Shown piece by piece: positions 1-6,190 of a DNA stretch of 11,332 nucleotides. The translations under genes and the position numbers were made by a program. The stretch covers positions 1 through 11,332 of the forward strand of contig JBBDYD010000204.1 in the NCBI GenBank assembly GCA_040901865.1. The letters run 5' to 3'. Source of the DNA: JBBDYD01 sp040901865. Its GTDB lineage: Bacteria > Bacteroidota > Ignavibacteria > UBA10030. Below the pieces are notes generated by a model. It made no database searches, had not been told where the DNA came from, and saw only the letters and a program-made list of their open reading frames with translations. Numbering within the stretch: the first letter of the stretch is position 1; each line of letters starts with the position of its first letter.

Positions 1-49
1 TGAAGAGTAAAGGGTAAAGGGTGAAGGGTAAAGGGTGAAGAGTAAAAAA
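1..49. repeat. Heptanucleotide tandem run (TAAAGGG/TGAAGGG words)
   Basis: Seven uninterrupted 7-base units fill positions 1-49: TGAAGAG, TAAAGGG twice, TGAAGGG, TAAAGGG, TGAAGAG and TAAAAAA. The run may start before the window. A short, weaker inverted counterpart follows at 118-138 (GGTTCAC, TATTCAC, CATGACC), with about 65 bases of unremarkable sequence between. The same words reappear at 6040-6053 upstream of enolase (TAAAGAG, TAAAGGA). No gene is seen in positions 1-148. Confidence 0.85.
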
Positions 50-148
50 AAATGAATTCGTTAAGACAGTAGAACAACATCCGGGCGAACGCGGTTCCTG
101 GAAAAGAGGCAATGCACGGTTCACTATTCACCATGACCAACCAAAGCA

Positions 149-178
149 AAACCCCCAGCCTGTGGGGACCGGGGGTTT
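149..178 (-). terminator. Hairpin terminator of the sigma/anti-sigma/DUF4097 unit
   Basis: AAACCCCC at 149-156 is perfectly complementary to GGGGGTTT at 171-178, giving an 8-bp stem with a 14-base loop. Read on the minus strand the stem is followed by TGCTTTGG, so the T-tract is GGGGGTTTT with an interruption. It lies about 42 bases after the stop codon of the DUF4097 gene, where the end of the minus-strand transcript is expected. An intrinsic terminator is the simplest reading. The short T-tract makes its efficiency uncertain. Confidence 0.7.
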
Positions 179-190
179 CATAGACCCTAT

Positions 191-232
191 AACCAATAAC
201 CAATAACTAATACCTACATCCTACTTCCTCAG
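191..232. repeat. Heptanucleotide run crossing the stop codon of the DUF4097 gene
   Basis: Six units in strict 7-base register: AACCAAT at 191-197 and 198-204, AACTAAT at 205-211, then the degenerate ACCTACA, TCCTACT and TCCTCAG to 232. The TAG stop of the minus-strand DUF4097 gene (221-223) falls inside the fifth unit, so the last three codons may derive from the repeat. The AACC words match those at 4635-4674 between enolase and the phosphohexomutase. Confidence 0.7.
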
Positions 233-1384
233 TTTTCTGATTTCGATGTTCGAATTGACAGTTTCCAAATAGATCTTCTCACCACCGCCGTTGAGAATGT
301 AAGTCGCTCTGATTTCCTCGTAATCGTCATCTTTCTGATACGAGTCAGCGGTAAAGTCAGACTTGATATCATATCGTTCTTTTCTCGAGCCCCATCGACC
401 GTCGATCCGGATGATGGCTTCAATGGTTGCTTTGGCATTCTCAGGCACTGCCAGCCGGATGTTACCGCCGGCCGTCTTAAGCTGGCTTTCGCCCTTTCCG
501 GTGGGAACGAGTTCCGCTTTGATATCGCCGCCGGCCGTTTTTGCTTCAATAGACCCGCTGATATTCTCAAGTTCGATATCGCCACCTGCAGTTGACGCAT
601 TCACTCTGCCGCTGGCGCCTCGTAAAATGATATCGCCGCCGGCTGTTCGCAGCCGCGCATCACCGGAGACTTTTCCCACGCGCACGTTTCCGCCCGCCGT
701 CGAGACATTCGCTTCGCCACCAACATCACCGATTTCGATGTCTCCACCTGATGTCTTCGCTTCGAGTTTCTTGCCGACACTTTCCACCTTGATGTCGCCG
801 CCCGACGTCCGCACATTGGCTTCGCCGTCCACCTTCCGGAGCTCGATATCGCCGCCGGATGTGCTGAGATCGGCATTTCCCTTGATTTCGCCAACCCGGA
901 CATCGCCACCAGAGGTCGACATATCCACCATGCCGATGACACTATTCAGCTTGATGTCTCCGCCCGATGTGGAGCCCGTGACCGTTCCGTTCACACCCCC
1001 GGTAACTTCCAGGTCGCCGCCCGATGTTTTCATGTCGACGTTAAAATCGGCCGGGATGCTTATTTCAAATCTCGGATTGCCATCCCACCCATCCCATCCG
1101 CCCCGCGGCCGGAATTCGACACGGACGGTGTTACCGGATTGCGTCATCCGCAGGCGGTCGAGATCTTCCTCTTCGATTCCCTCTGCGCGAACATGAACCA
1201 CGCTTTTGGAGCCGGGAGTAATTCGGATATCGCCCGAGCGCACCGATACTTCAAGTTTGCCGCCTTTTTCGACGGTGAAACTCTTTTCCCTGACTCCTTT
1301 TTCATCGACATCACGCTTTTGAGCCGGGGCGGGGATCGCCAGGAAAACAAACAAAGTGAACAGAACCACTGTGAGCTTTTTCAT
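221..1384 (-). CDS. Exported DUF4097-type beta-helix repeat protein
   Basis: This 387-residue protein starts with a signal peptide: MKKL, a hydrophobic stretch to about residue 17, and an A-P-A cleavage motif at 19-21. Residues 23-118 form a beta-rich N-terminal part with a first S-G-D-I motif near 50. Residues 120-318 hold eleven tandem units that begin T-S-G-G-D or T-A-G-G-D/N, nearly all exactly 18 residues long, as expected of one coil of a right-handed beta-helix of the DUF4097 (adhesin-like) kind. The C-terminal 70 residues leave the repeat. The protein is therefore predicted to be periplasmic or surface-exposed, and no catalytic motif is visible. Its start codon overlaps the stop of the anti-sigma gene by 4 bases (ATGA), which implies translational coupling, and it is the last gene of the sigma unit. 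DUF4097 proteins often accompany ECF sigma/anti-sigma pairs. The molecular role is unknown: structural, adhesive or sensory are all open. Confidence 0.93.
   Translation of the reverse strand: MKKLTVVLFTLFVFLAIPAPAQKRDVDEKGVREKSFTVEKGGKLEVSVRSGDIRITPGSKSVVHVRAEGIEEEDLDRLRMTQSGNTVRVEFRPRGGWDGWDGNPRFEISIPADFNVDMKTSGGDLEVTGGVNGTVTGSTSGGDIKLNSVIGMVDMSTSGGDVRVGEIKGNADLSTSGGDIELRKVDGEANVRTSGGDIKVESVGKKLEAKTSGGDIEIGDVGGEANVSTAGGNVRVGKVSGDARLRTAGGDIILRGASGRVNASTAGGDIELENISGSIEAKTAGGDIKAELVPTGKGESQLKTAGGNIRLAVPENAKATIEAIIRIDGRWGSRKERYDIKSDFTADSYQKDDDYEEIRATYILNGGGEKIYLETVNSNIEIRKLRK
431..1027 (-). repeat. Coding tandem repeat, 54-base period (18-residue coils)
   Basis: Eleven coding units lie within the DUF4097 gene. 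The conserved T of each unit falls at residues 120, 139, 157, 175, 193, 211, 229, 247, 265, 283 and 304, so eight consecutive spacings are exactly 18 residues (54 bases). The first spacing is 19 and the last 21. The first six units carry T-S-G-G-D and the last five T-A-G-G-D/N. The glycines and the aspartate would sit at the same turn of each coil. Confidence 0.92.
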
Positions 1385-2361
1385 TGCTGTTTAACCTCCT
1401 CTAAGACCGCCCGGGCTCGTGTCCGGACGTATCGGTTGTTATCGGTTTCCACCCTCTTCTGCAGGATATCAAGGAGCCGGTCGTCCGAAGCTGTGATCTG
1501 GCTTCTTACGGCCCCAAGACTGTTAATAGCATCAACCCGCAAACCTTCGCTCTTATCCTTACTTAAGACATACAGCAAACCTTCCTTGATCAACTCATCA
1601 AAGGGAAACTTCGCAAGTGCCCGCAGGGCTTCTTTGCGAACACCCGGATTGTCGTCGAATTTCATCGCTTCGATCAGGGCGCGTTTGACATCGTTGTCCG
1701 CCGCATCGGGTGTGCCCGTATTGATCTCAATCTGGGAGGTAATGGCGCTGACCGTTCTCAACCGGACACCGGGATTTTCCTCTGTGATGAGGGCACGCGT
1801 AAGCACGCTTTGTATGCCGGGGTCGTTCGGACTTCCCTTGACTCTCACAGGACTCACGGCATCAAAAGAGAACTCGATCTCGCCATCCGAAGCATCGGAA
1901 TCATCAAACCGGACGTTGGTGATGCGCGCTTCTCCCCTGGTCACATCGGCTTCATCAGAAACCGTCTTGATGGCGATGCCGCCACCGCCGGACGGGTCGC
2001 CCGAGAACGCGAGATAGCCGGCGAAGAACCCGGTGGCGACCATTGCGGCTCCCGCAACGGAGATCTTTGCCCAGGGTGCCAAGAGGTCGTCAATGCGTCC
2101 CATGATTCCAGACCAGAACGGAACGCGCGACCGTTCAATGCGCAAAGCTGCCCGCAATTCCTGCCGGGCCTCCTGCAGAAGAGAATCTGTCACCGTGAAC
2201 CGCTGACCTGCGACGGCGGTACGAAGGTTCCGTAGTTCTCCCAGTTCGGAGCGGCATTCGTTGCAGCCGGCAAGATGAGCCTCGAGGGCCTCGCGGTCGG
2301 TTGATTCCAACTCGTCAATGACGAGCAGTTGAAGCCATGATTTGAAAAGTTCGTGATTCAT
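1381..2361 (-). CDS. Transmembrane anti-sigma factor with zinc-finger and HEAT-like repeats
   Basis: This 326-residue protein has three parts. The N-terminal domain carries the H-x3-C-x2-C motif of zinc-binding anti-sigma (zf-HC2/ZAS) domains: His29, Cys33, Cys36. One hydrophobic helix spans about residues 99-119. With the N-terminus in the cytoplasm this puts the rest outside the inner membrane. A linker (120-180) leads to about four HEAT-like helical repeats (roughly 182-326), with recurring N-P-G-V-R and A-L-R-A-L-type stretches. By analogy with the family, the N-terminus binds and silences the sigma factor encoded just upstream (17-base gap), and the periplasmic part receives the signal. 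A HEAT-type sensor suggests binding of another protein or peptide. The gene runs into the DUF4097 gene through an ATGA overlap. A purine-rich AGAGA lies just before the start codon. The ligand is unknown. Confidence 0.9.
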   Translation of the reverse strand: MNHELFKSWLQLLVIDELESTDREALEAHLAGCNECRSELGELRNLRTAVAGQRFTVTDSLLQEARQELRAALRIERSRVPFWSGIMGRIDDLLAPWAKISVAGAAMVATGFFAGYLAFSGDPSGGGGIAIKTVSDEADVTRGEARITNVRFDDSDASDGEIEFSFDAVSPVRVKGSPNDPGIQSVLTRALITEENPGVRLRTVSAITSQIEINTGTPDAADNDVKRALIEAMKFDDNPGVRKEALRALAKFPFDELIKEGLLYVLSKDKSEGLRVDAINSLGAVRSQITASDDRLLDILQKRVETDNNRYVRTRARAVLEEVKQQ

Positions 2362-2378
2362 AGAAGTCTCTGTTTCGA

Positions 2379-2966
2379 TTATGCGACCATATCTTTGAGC
2401 TGTTCACGCATTCTTCGAGTAGCAGTAAACAGGTATTTCTTAATTGTCCCCTCGCTGCAGTTCATCATTTGTGCAATTTCTCTGAGCTTGTATTCCTCAT
2501 AGTGCCGAAGGGTAAACACCATGCGCTGTTGTGGCGACAAGGTCTTGATTGCTTCCCTGACCCTTTCCGATATTTCCGAGCCGATTGCCCGCTGGTCGGA
2601 CTCTGAATCCCCTGCGACCCCGTGCGCCTCATCGTCGCCTTCACCCTTATGGATTGAAGCGTGCGTGTGACGTTTTCGGCGGGACCGGTGGGTCAGGCAG
2701 ACGTTTGTGGTAATCCTGTAGAGCCATGTGGAGAACTCGCTCCGCAGTTCGAATTTCTTCAAACTTCTGAAAACACGCAGGAACACTTCCTGGTAAATAT
2801 CCTTTGCGTCTTCGGAGCTGTTGACATAAGAGGCCGCCATGGACAGAACCTGTTTATCGTACCGATAAACAAGCTGTTCAAAGGCCATCATGTCACCATC
2901 CCGGGCTTTGAGGATCAGCTCTGTATCAACCGGCGCCATAGTGTTTGATGATTTTGCTTCGGACAT
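2379..2966 (-). CDS. ECF-type RNA polymerase sigma factor (sigma-70 family)
   Basis: It directs RNA polymerase to a specific promoter set. From the chosen start it has 195 residues, a normal ECF length. Region 2 covers about residues 18-95 and includes the D-A-K-D-I-Y-Q-E-V-F-L-R-V-F core and the aromatic-rich F-S-T-W-L-Y-R-I-T-T-N segment of regions 2.3/2.4. A charged linker (95-130) follows, then region 4 (about 135-190) with S-P-Q-Q-R-M-V-F and a helix-turn-helix around 160-180 (L-R-E-I-A to E-G-T-I-K-K-Y-L). No region 1 or 3 is present. Three in-frame ATGs (2990, 2966, 2939) are possible. None has a clear Shine-Dalgarno, and 2966 (M-S-E-A-K) was preferred because the extra N-terminal residues look unlike the family. 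The anti-sigma gene follows by 17 bases, so it is probably cotranscribed and possibly autoregulated. Confidence 0.92.
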   Translation of the reverse strand: MSEAKSSNTMAPVDTELILKARDGDMMAFEQLVYRYDKQVLSMAASYVNSSEDAKDIYQEVFLRVFRSLKKFELRSEFSTWLYRITTNVCLTHRSRRKRHTHASIHKGEGDDEAHGVAGDSESDQRAIGSEISERVREAIKTLSPQQRMVFTLRHYEEYKLREIAQMMNCSEGTIKKYLFTATRRMREQLKDMVA

Positions 2967-3009
2967 AAGATTAGACCACGCAATGTGCATTTGGTTGGGG
3001 GCTGGGGTT

Positions 3010-3044
3010 GGCTAAAATGGCTTGTTTTGGGCCAAAATCGGCTT
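3010..3044. promoter_or_regulatory. Direct repeat and palindrome upstream of the sigma gene
   Basis: Two similar blocks lie 20 bases apart: GGCTAAAATGGCTT (3010-3023) and GGCCAAAATCGGCTT (3030-3044). Between and overlapping them is the palindrome TTTTGG-G-CCAAAA (3025-3037). The site lies about 44-78 bases upstream of the chosen sigma start, within the 126 bases that separate the phosphohexomutase stop from it. The spacing of about two helical turns would suit a dimeric regulator or paired promoter elements. This is inference: no standard -35/-10 pair is convincing here. Confidence 0.3.
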
Positions 3045-3092
3045 CGTGGAAAAACCAGAGTAGTAAGCAGTGGGGAGAATGGAGAAAGATAG

Positions 3093-4487
3093 CTAGAGGC
3101 TCGTGGCGGATTTCAGGAGGGATTCGACGTTCCCCGGGGTATCCGCCTCGGCGTAGAACCGGATGAGGGGTTCCGTGCCGGAGGCCCGGACGAGCACCCA
3201 TCCGTTCTTCACGAACAGTTTAAACCCATCCTTCGTTTCCAATCGGAGAACCGCCTGGCCCCCGATGGACTTCACGCCTTTCTTATAGACTCCCAGTATT
3301 CTATTCTTCTCCTTTTCAGTCAGATGCGCGTCGATGCGGTTAAAGTAATGCCACCCGAACTCCAGCATCACTTCTTCCACCAGTTCACTCAGTTTCTTCT
3401 TCCGCACAGCCATGACTTCACACAGGAGCAATCCTATGTAGATTCCGTCGCGTTCCGGCAAATGGCCCTTGACACCCAGGCCGCCGCTCTCCTCCGCCGC
3501 AATGAGAATGTCCCGTTCCGTCATGAGCCGGCAAAGATGCTTGAATCCGATCGCTGTCTCATGGAGTGTGAGCCCGTACTTCGCGCACATCTTGTTGATG
3601 ATTTGACTGACCGAGAACGACTTTGCCACTTCGCCTTTCATACCCTTGACCTCGACCAGGTACTTTAGCAGAAGGGCGAAAATCCGATGTGAGTCCACAA
3701 ACTCCCCGCGTTCGTCGAACGCGCCGATGCGGTCTGCATCGCCATCAGTGGCAATGCCAATGTTGCATTTGCTCAGAACGACGATTGCGGAAAGATCCTT
3801 GAGATTCTGCGGAAGGGGTTCGGGATGTGATCCCCCAAAGGATGGGTTATAGGTGTTCCGCAGCGACACTGCGACAGGGATCAGTCGTTCCAGCACACCT
3901 TGCCCGGCACCATACATTGCATCGTAAGCGATTTTGATGCCGGATGAACGAAGCAGACCGAGATCAATTTTCGCTTTCACGTCGTCAACATAGGCCGCAG
4001 TGAAATCGAGCTCGCGGATAGAGCCTTTCGCAAGCATTGAGGCGAAGGATTGCGGATTGCGAATTGACGATTGCGGACTGCGAACTTTTTTGAGCTCTTT
4101 TTCGAGTTTCTGAATCATCTCTGGATGTGCGGGACCTCCGAAATCGCCTTTGAGCTTGAAGCCGTTGTATTTTGCCGGATTGTGGCTCGCTGTGATGACC
4201 ACTCCGCCCGCAGCATTCAGTTTCTTTGTCAGCAGGGAGACCATCGGAGTCGAGGAAATCTCCCTCGAAAGGATGACTTTGATGCCTTTGGTTGCCAGGA
4301 TCGTGGCGGTGAGTTCGGCAAATTCACGCGAGAGAAAACGGGCATCGTATCCGACGATGACACCATTCCTGATTTTCTTGTGCCGCTTGAAGTATTGTGC
4401 GGTTGCAAGAGTAACTTTGGCGACATTATCAAACGTAAAATCATCGGCGATAATACCGCGCCAGCCGTCAGTGCCGAATTTGATCAT
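3093..4487 (-). CDS. Phosphoglucomutase/phosphomannomutase (alpha-D-phosphohexomutase)
   Basis: It interconverts hexose 1- and 6-phosphates in the cytoplasm, feeding glycogen, cell-wall and surface-sugar synthesis. The 464-residue protein shows all four family signatures: F-G-T-D-G-W-R-G at 4-11, the phosphoserine loop T-A-S-H-N-P with Ser101, the metal loop D-G-D-A-D-R at 248-253, the sugar-binding loop E-E-S-G-G at 332-336, and the phosphate-binding loop R-A-S-G-T-E-P at 434-440. It therefore appears intact and active. Whether it prefers glucose, mannose or glucosamine phosphate cannot be told from these motifs. An oddity is residues 135-147, which are encoded by an in-frame 39-base heptanucleotide run between domains I and II. 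The start is fixed by M-I-K-F-G-T-D-G. No Shine-Dalgarno is seen, and a TATACT at 4502-4507 might be a -10 element with a very short leader (weak). Confidence 0.96.
   Translation of the reverse strand: MIKFGTDGWRGIIADDFTFDNVAKVTLATAQYFKRHKKIRNGVIVGYDARFLSREFAELTATILATKGIKVILSREISSTPMVSLLTKKLNAAGGVVITASHNPAKYNGFKLKGDFGGPAHPEMIQKLEKELKKVRSPQSSIRNPQSFASMLAKGSIRELDFTAAYVDDVKAKIDLGLLRSSGIKIAYDAMYGAGQGVLERLIPVAVSLRNTYNPSFGGSHPEPLPQNLKDLSAIVVLSKCNIGIATDGDADRIGAFDERGEFVDSHRIFALLLKYLVEVKGMKGEVAKSFSVSQIINKMCAKYGLTLHETAIGFKHLCRLMTERDILIAAEESGGLGVKGHLPERDGIYIGLLLCEVMAVRKKKLSELVEEVMLEFGWHYFNRIDAHLTEKEKNRILGVYKKGVKSIGGQAVLRLETKDGFKLFVKNGWVLVRASGTEPLIRFYAEADTPGNVESLLKSATSL
4047..4085. repeat. Heptanucleotide run inside the phosphohexomutase gene
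   Basis: Units GGATTGC (4047-4053), GGATTGC (4054-4060), GAATTGAC (8 bases), GATTGCG (4069-4075) and GACTGCG (4076-4082), then AAC. These words match the ATTGCGG run at 6061-6095 upstream of enolase. The run is 39 bases long, a multiple of three, and encodes residues 135-147 of the mutase (V-R-S-P-Q-S-S-I-R-N-P-Q-S), an open, polar segment unlike its surroundings. Confidence 0.85.
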
Positions 4488-4529
4488 GGGATTTAGATGT
4501 CAGTATAAATAGGTCTTCTTTTTGAAAAG

Positions 4530-4674
4530 GCGTTACTGGTTTGTGGTTGTTGGTTTTGGTTATTGGTTATTGGTTACCGGTTTTAGTTTTGGTCGAATCC
4601 TCGCCGCTCATTCTTTCTTGCAACCATGACTAGAAACCAGCAAACTAAAACCACAAACCAAAAACCAATAACGC
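4530..4674. repeat. Inverted pair of heptanucleotide arms between enolase and the mutase
   Basis: The left arm (4535-4582) has units ending in GGTT: ACTGGTT, TGTGGTT, GTTGGTT, one 6-base TTGGTT, ATTGGTT twice and ACCGGTT. The right arm (4635-4676) has units starting with AACC or a variant: AACCAGC, AAACTAA, AACCACA, AACCAAA, AACCAAT, AACGCTT. Between them lie about 50 bases of non-repeated sequence. The outer ends GCGTTACTGG (4530-4539) and CCAATAACGC (4665-4674) are complementary with one mismatch, so the whole could fold as a long imperfect hairpin. T6 follows at 4675-4680 on the plus strand, and CTTTTC follows the other end on the minus strand. It fills the 196-base gap after the enolase stop and may act as a transcription terminator. 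Confidence 0.85.
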
Positions 4675-4683
4675 TTTTTTCCT

Positions 4684-5982
4684 CTAATCCACCTTCACAT
4701 TGAACGCCCCGAATCCCGCATAGTATCCGTTCGTGTCCAGATCCTCTTCGATCCGCAACAGCTGATTGTACTTCGCGATCCGGTCCGTCCGGCTTGCCGA
4801 TCCGGTTTTGATCTGCGCCGCGTTGGTGGCGACGGCGATGTCTGCGATGGTGGTGTCTTCGGTTTCGCCGGAGCGGTGACTGAGGATCGTCGTGTACTTG
4901 GCTCGTTTCGCCATTTCAATCGCATCGAGGGTTTCGGTCAGCGTGCCGATCTGATTCACCTTGATCAGAATGGAATTCGCAACGCCCATGTCGATGCCTT
5001 TCGACAGATACTCGACGTTCGTGACAAACACATCATCCCCCACGAGCTGCACTTTCTTCCCAAGCGTGTCCGTCAGCTTTTTCCATCCATCCCAATCATT
5101 CTCCGACATCCCATCCTCGATCGAAATGATCGGGAATTGTTTCGTCCATCCCTCCCAATATTTAACCATTTGATCGGACGATTTTTCCGACTTGTCTGAT
5201 TTGCTGAACACATATTTCTTTTTGCTCTTGTCATAGAATTCGCTGGCGGCCGGATCGAGAGCGATAAAGATATTTTCTCCCGCTTTATAGCCCGCTTTGC
5301 CTATCGCTTCCAGAATGACCTCGAGCGCCTCTTCGTTCGATTTCAGGTTCGGCGCGAATCCGCCTTCGTCACCGACCGCCGTGTTATATCCCTTTTTGTG
5401 CAGAACCGATTTCAGGGCATGGAACACCTCGACGCCCATTCTCAGCCCTTCGGCGAAGTTGGGCGCGTCCACAGGCATGACCATGAACTCCTGGAAATCG
5501 ACGTTGTTATCGGCATGTTTGCCCCCATTCAGAATGTTCATCATGGGCACTGGGAGAACACGGGCATTCGTTCCGCCGATATAGCGGTACAAGGGAATTC
5601 CCGCCGATTGGGCGGCCGCCTTGGCGACTGCGAGCGACACTCCAAGGATCGCATTGGCTCCAAGCTTTGATTTATTCGGCGTGCCGTCGAGCTGAAGCAT
5701 CATGCGGTCGATGCCAACCTGGTCCTTTGCATCGAATCCGACAACTTCTTCTGAAAGAACATCGTTCACGTTTGCCACGGCCTTCGTAACGCCTTTTCCC
5801 ATATAACGGGTTTTGTCGCCGTCGCGCAGTTCGACCGCTTCATTCTCGCCCGTTGAGGCCCCGCTGGGAATGGCCGCCCGTCCGACAGTGCCGTCGTCAA
5901 GCGTTACTTCTACTTCCAATGTGGGATTGCCGCGTGAGTCGAGAATCTCTCTCGCCCAAACATCGCTAATGGTCGTTTTCAT
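4684..5982 (-). CDS. eno: Enolase (phosphopyruvate hydratase)
   Basis: It converts 2-phosphoglycerate to phosphoenolpyruvate in glycolysis and gluconeogenesis. It is cytoplasmic, magnesium-dependent and usually multimeric. The 432 residues match the family length, and the key positions are all present: His156 and Glu165, Glu206 in the V-G-D-E-G-G motif, metal ligands Asp243, Glu289 and Asp316, catalytic Lys341 in L-I-K-V-N-Q, the S-H-R-S-G-E-T-E-D loop at 368-376, and Lys392 in Q-I-K-T-G. The S-G-A-S-T-G-E loop is at 40-46. There is no sign of decay. It is one of the few genes here with a Shine-Dalgarno. It stands between two intergenic repeat elements, so it is probably transcribed on its own. 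Its product, PEP, is the donor substrate of MurA encoded nearby, but this may be coincidence. Confidence 0.99.
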   Translation of the reverse strand: MKTTISDVWAREILDSRGNPTLEVEVTLDDGTVGRAAIPSGASTGENEAVELRDGDKTRYMGKGVTKAVANVNDVLSEEVVGFDAKDQVGIDRMMLQLDGTPNKSKLGANAILGVSLAVAKAAAQSAGIPLYRYIGGTNARVLPVPMMNILNGGKHADNNVDFQEFMVMPVDAPNFAEGLRMGVEVFHALKSVLHKKGYNTAVGDEGGFAPNLKSNEEALEVILEAIGKAGYKAGENIFIALDPAASEFYDKSKKKYVFSKSDKSEKSSDQMVKYWEGWTKQFPIISIEDGMSENDWDGWKKLTDTLGKKVQLVGDDVFVTNVEYLSKGIDMGVANSILIKVNQIGTLTETLDAIEMAKRAKYTTILSHRSGETEDTTIADIAVATNAAQIKTGSASRTDRIAKYNQLLRIEEDLDTNGYYAGFGAFNVKVD

Positions 5983-5989
5983 GGATGAA

Positions 5990-5993
5990 CTCC
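5990..5993 (-). promoter_or_regulatory. Ribosome binding site of eno
   Basis: GGAG on the minus strand, seven bases before the ATG of enolase. It is the clearest Shine-Dalgarno sequence in the window. The other genes have none or only a weak purine patch. Confidence 0.7.
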
Positions 5994-6039
5994 GGAAAGG
6001 TCAGTGAGGAATTACGAATCGAATTAAGTCAAATTTCGT

Positions 6040-6190
6040 TAAAGAGTAAAGGAACTGGCTATTGCGGATTGCGGATTTTTGATTTCGGACTGCGGTTCAT
6101 TCAATCCTGCCTGCTCTATTCCGCAATCGACAATCCGAAATCCGAAATCTCAACAACTCATTTATCCAACCTACAACTCTCTACCTTCCA
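6040..6190. repeat. Inverted pair of heptanucleotide arms between the peptidase gene and eno
   Basis: The left arm in strict register: TAAAGAG (6040-6046), TAAAGGA, ACTGGCT, ATTGCGG (6061-6067), ATTGCGG, ATTTTTG, ATTTCGG, ACTGCGG (6089-6095). After about 25 bases comes the right arm: CCGCAAT (6121-6127), CGACAAT, CCGAAAT twice to 6148, then degenerate units CTCAACA, ACTCATT, TATCCAA, CCTACAA, CTCTCTA, CCTTCCA to 6190. ATTGCGG/CCGCAAT and ATTTCGG/CCGAAAT are exact complements, so a stem-loop is possible. The right arm runs over the TAG stop (6171-6173) of the membrane peptidase gene. The left arm lies just upstream of the enolase promoter region. Confidence 0.8.

Noticed and set aside
363..1196. 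Plus-strand open frame of 277 codons with regular S-P-P-D-V or S-P-P-A-V motifs
   Set aside because: It is the antisense shadow of the 54-base repeats in the DUF4097 gene. Its regularity mirrors the G-G-D coils, and it has no family resemblance.
1139..2017. Plus-strand open frame of 292 codons
   Set aside because: It lies antisense to the anti-sigma and DUF4097 genes, is serine/arginine-rich, and has no domain. The minus-strand genes are clearly real.
4530..4674. CRISPR array
   Set aside because: The units are 7 bases long, adjacent and degenerate, with no constant-length repeats of 24-40 bases, no spacers and no cas genes.
6040..6148. Integron attC site or insertion sequence ends
   Set aside because: There is no GTT/AAC core pair with paired boxes, no integrase or transposase gene, and no target-site duplication that could be identified by eye.
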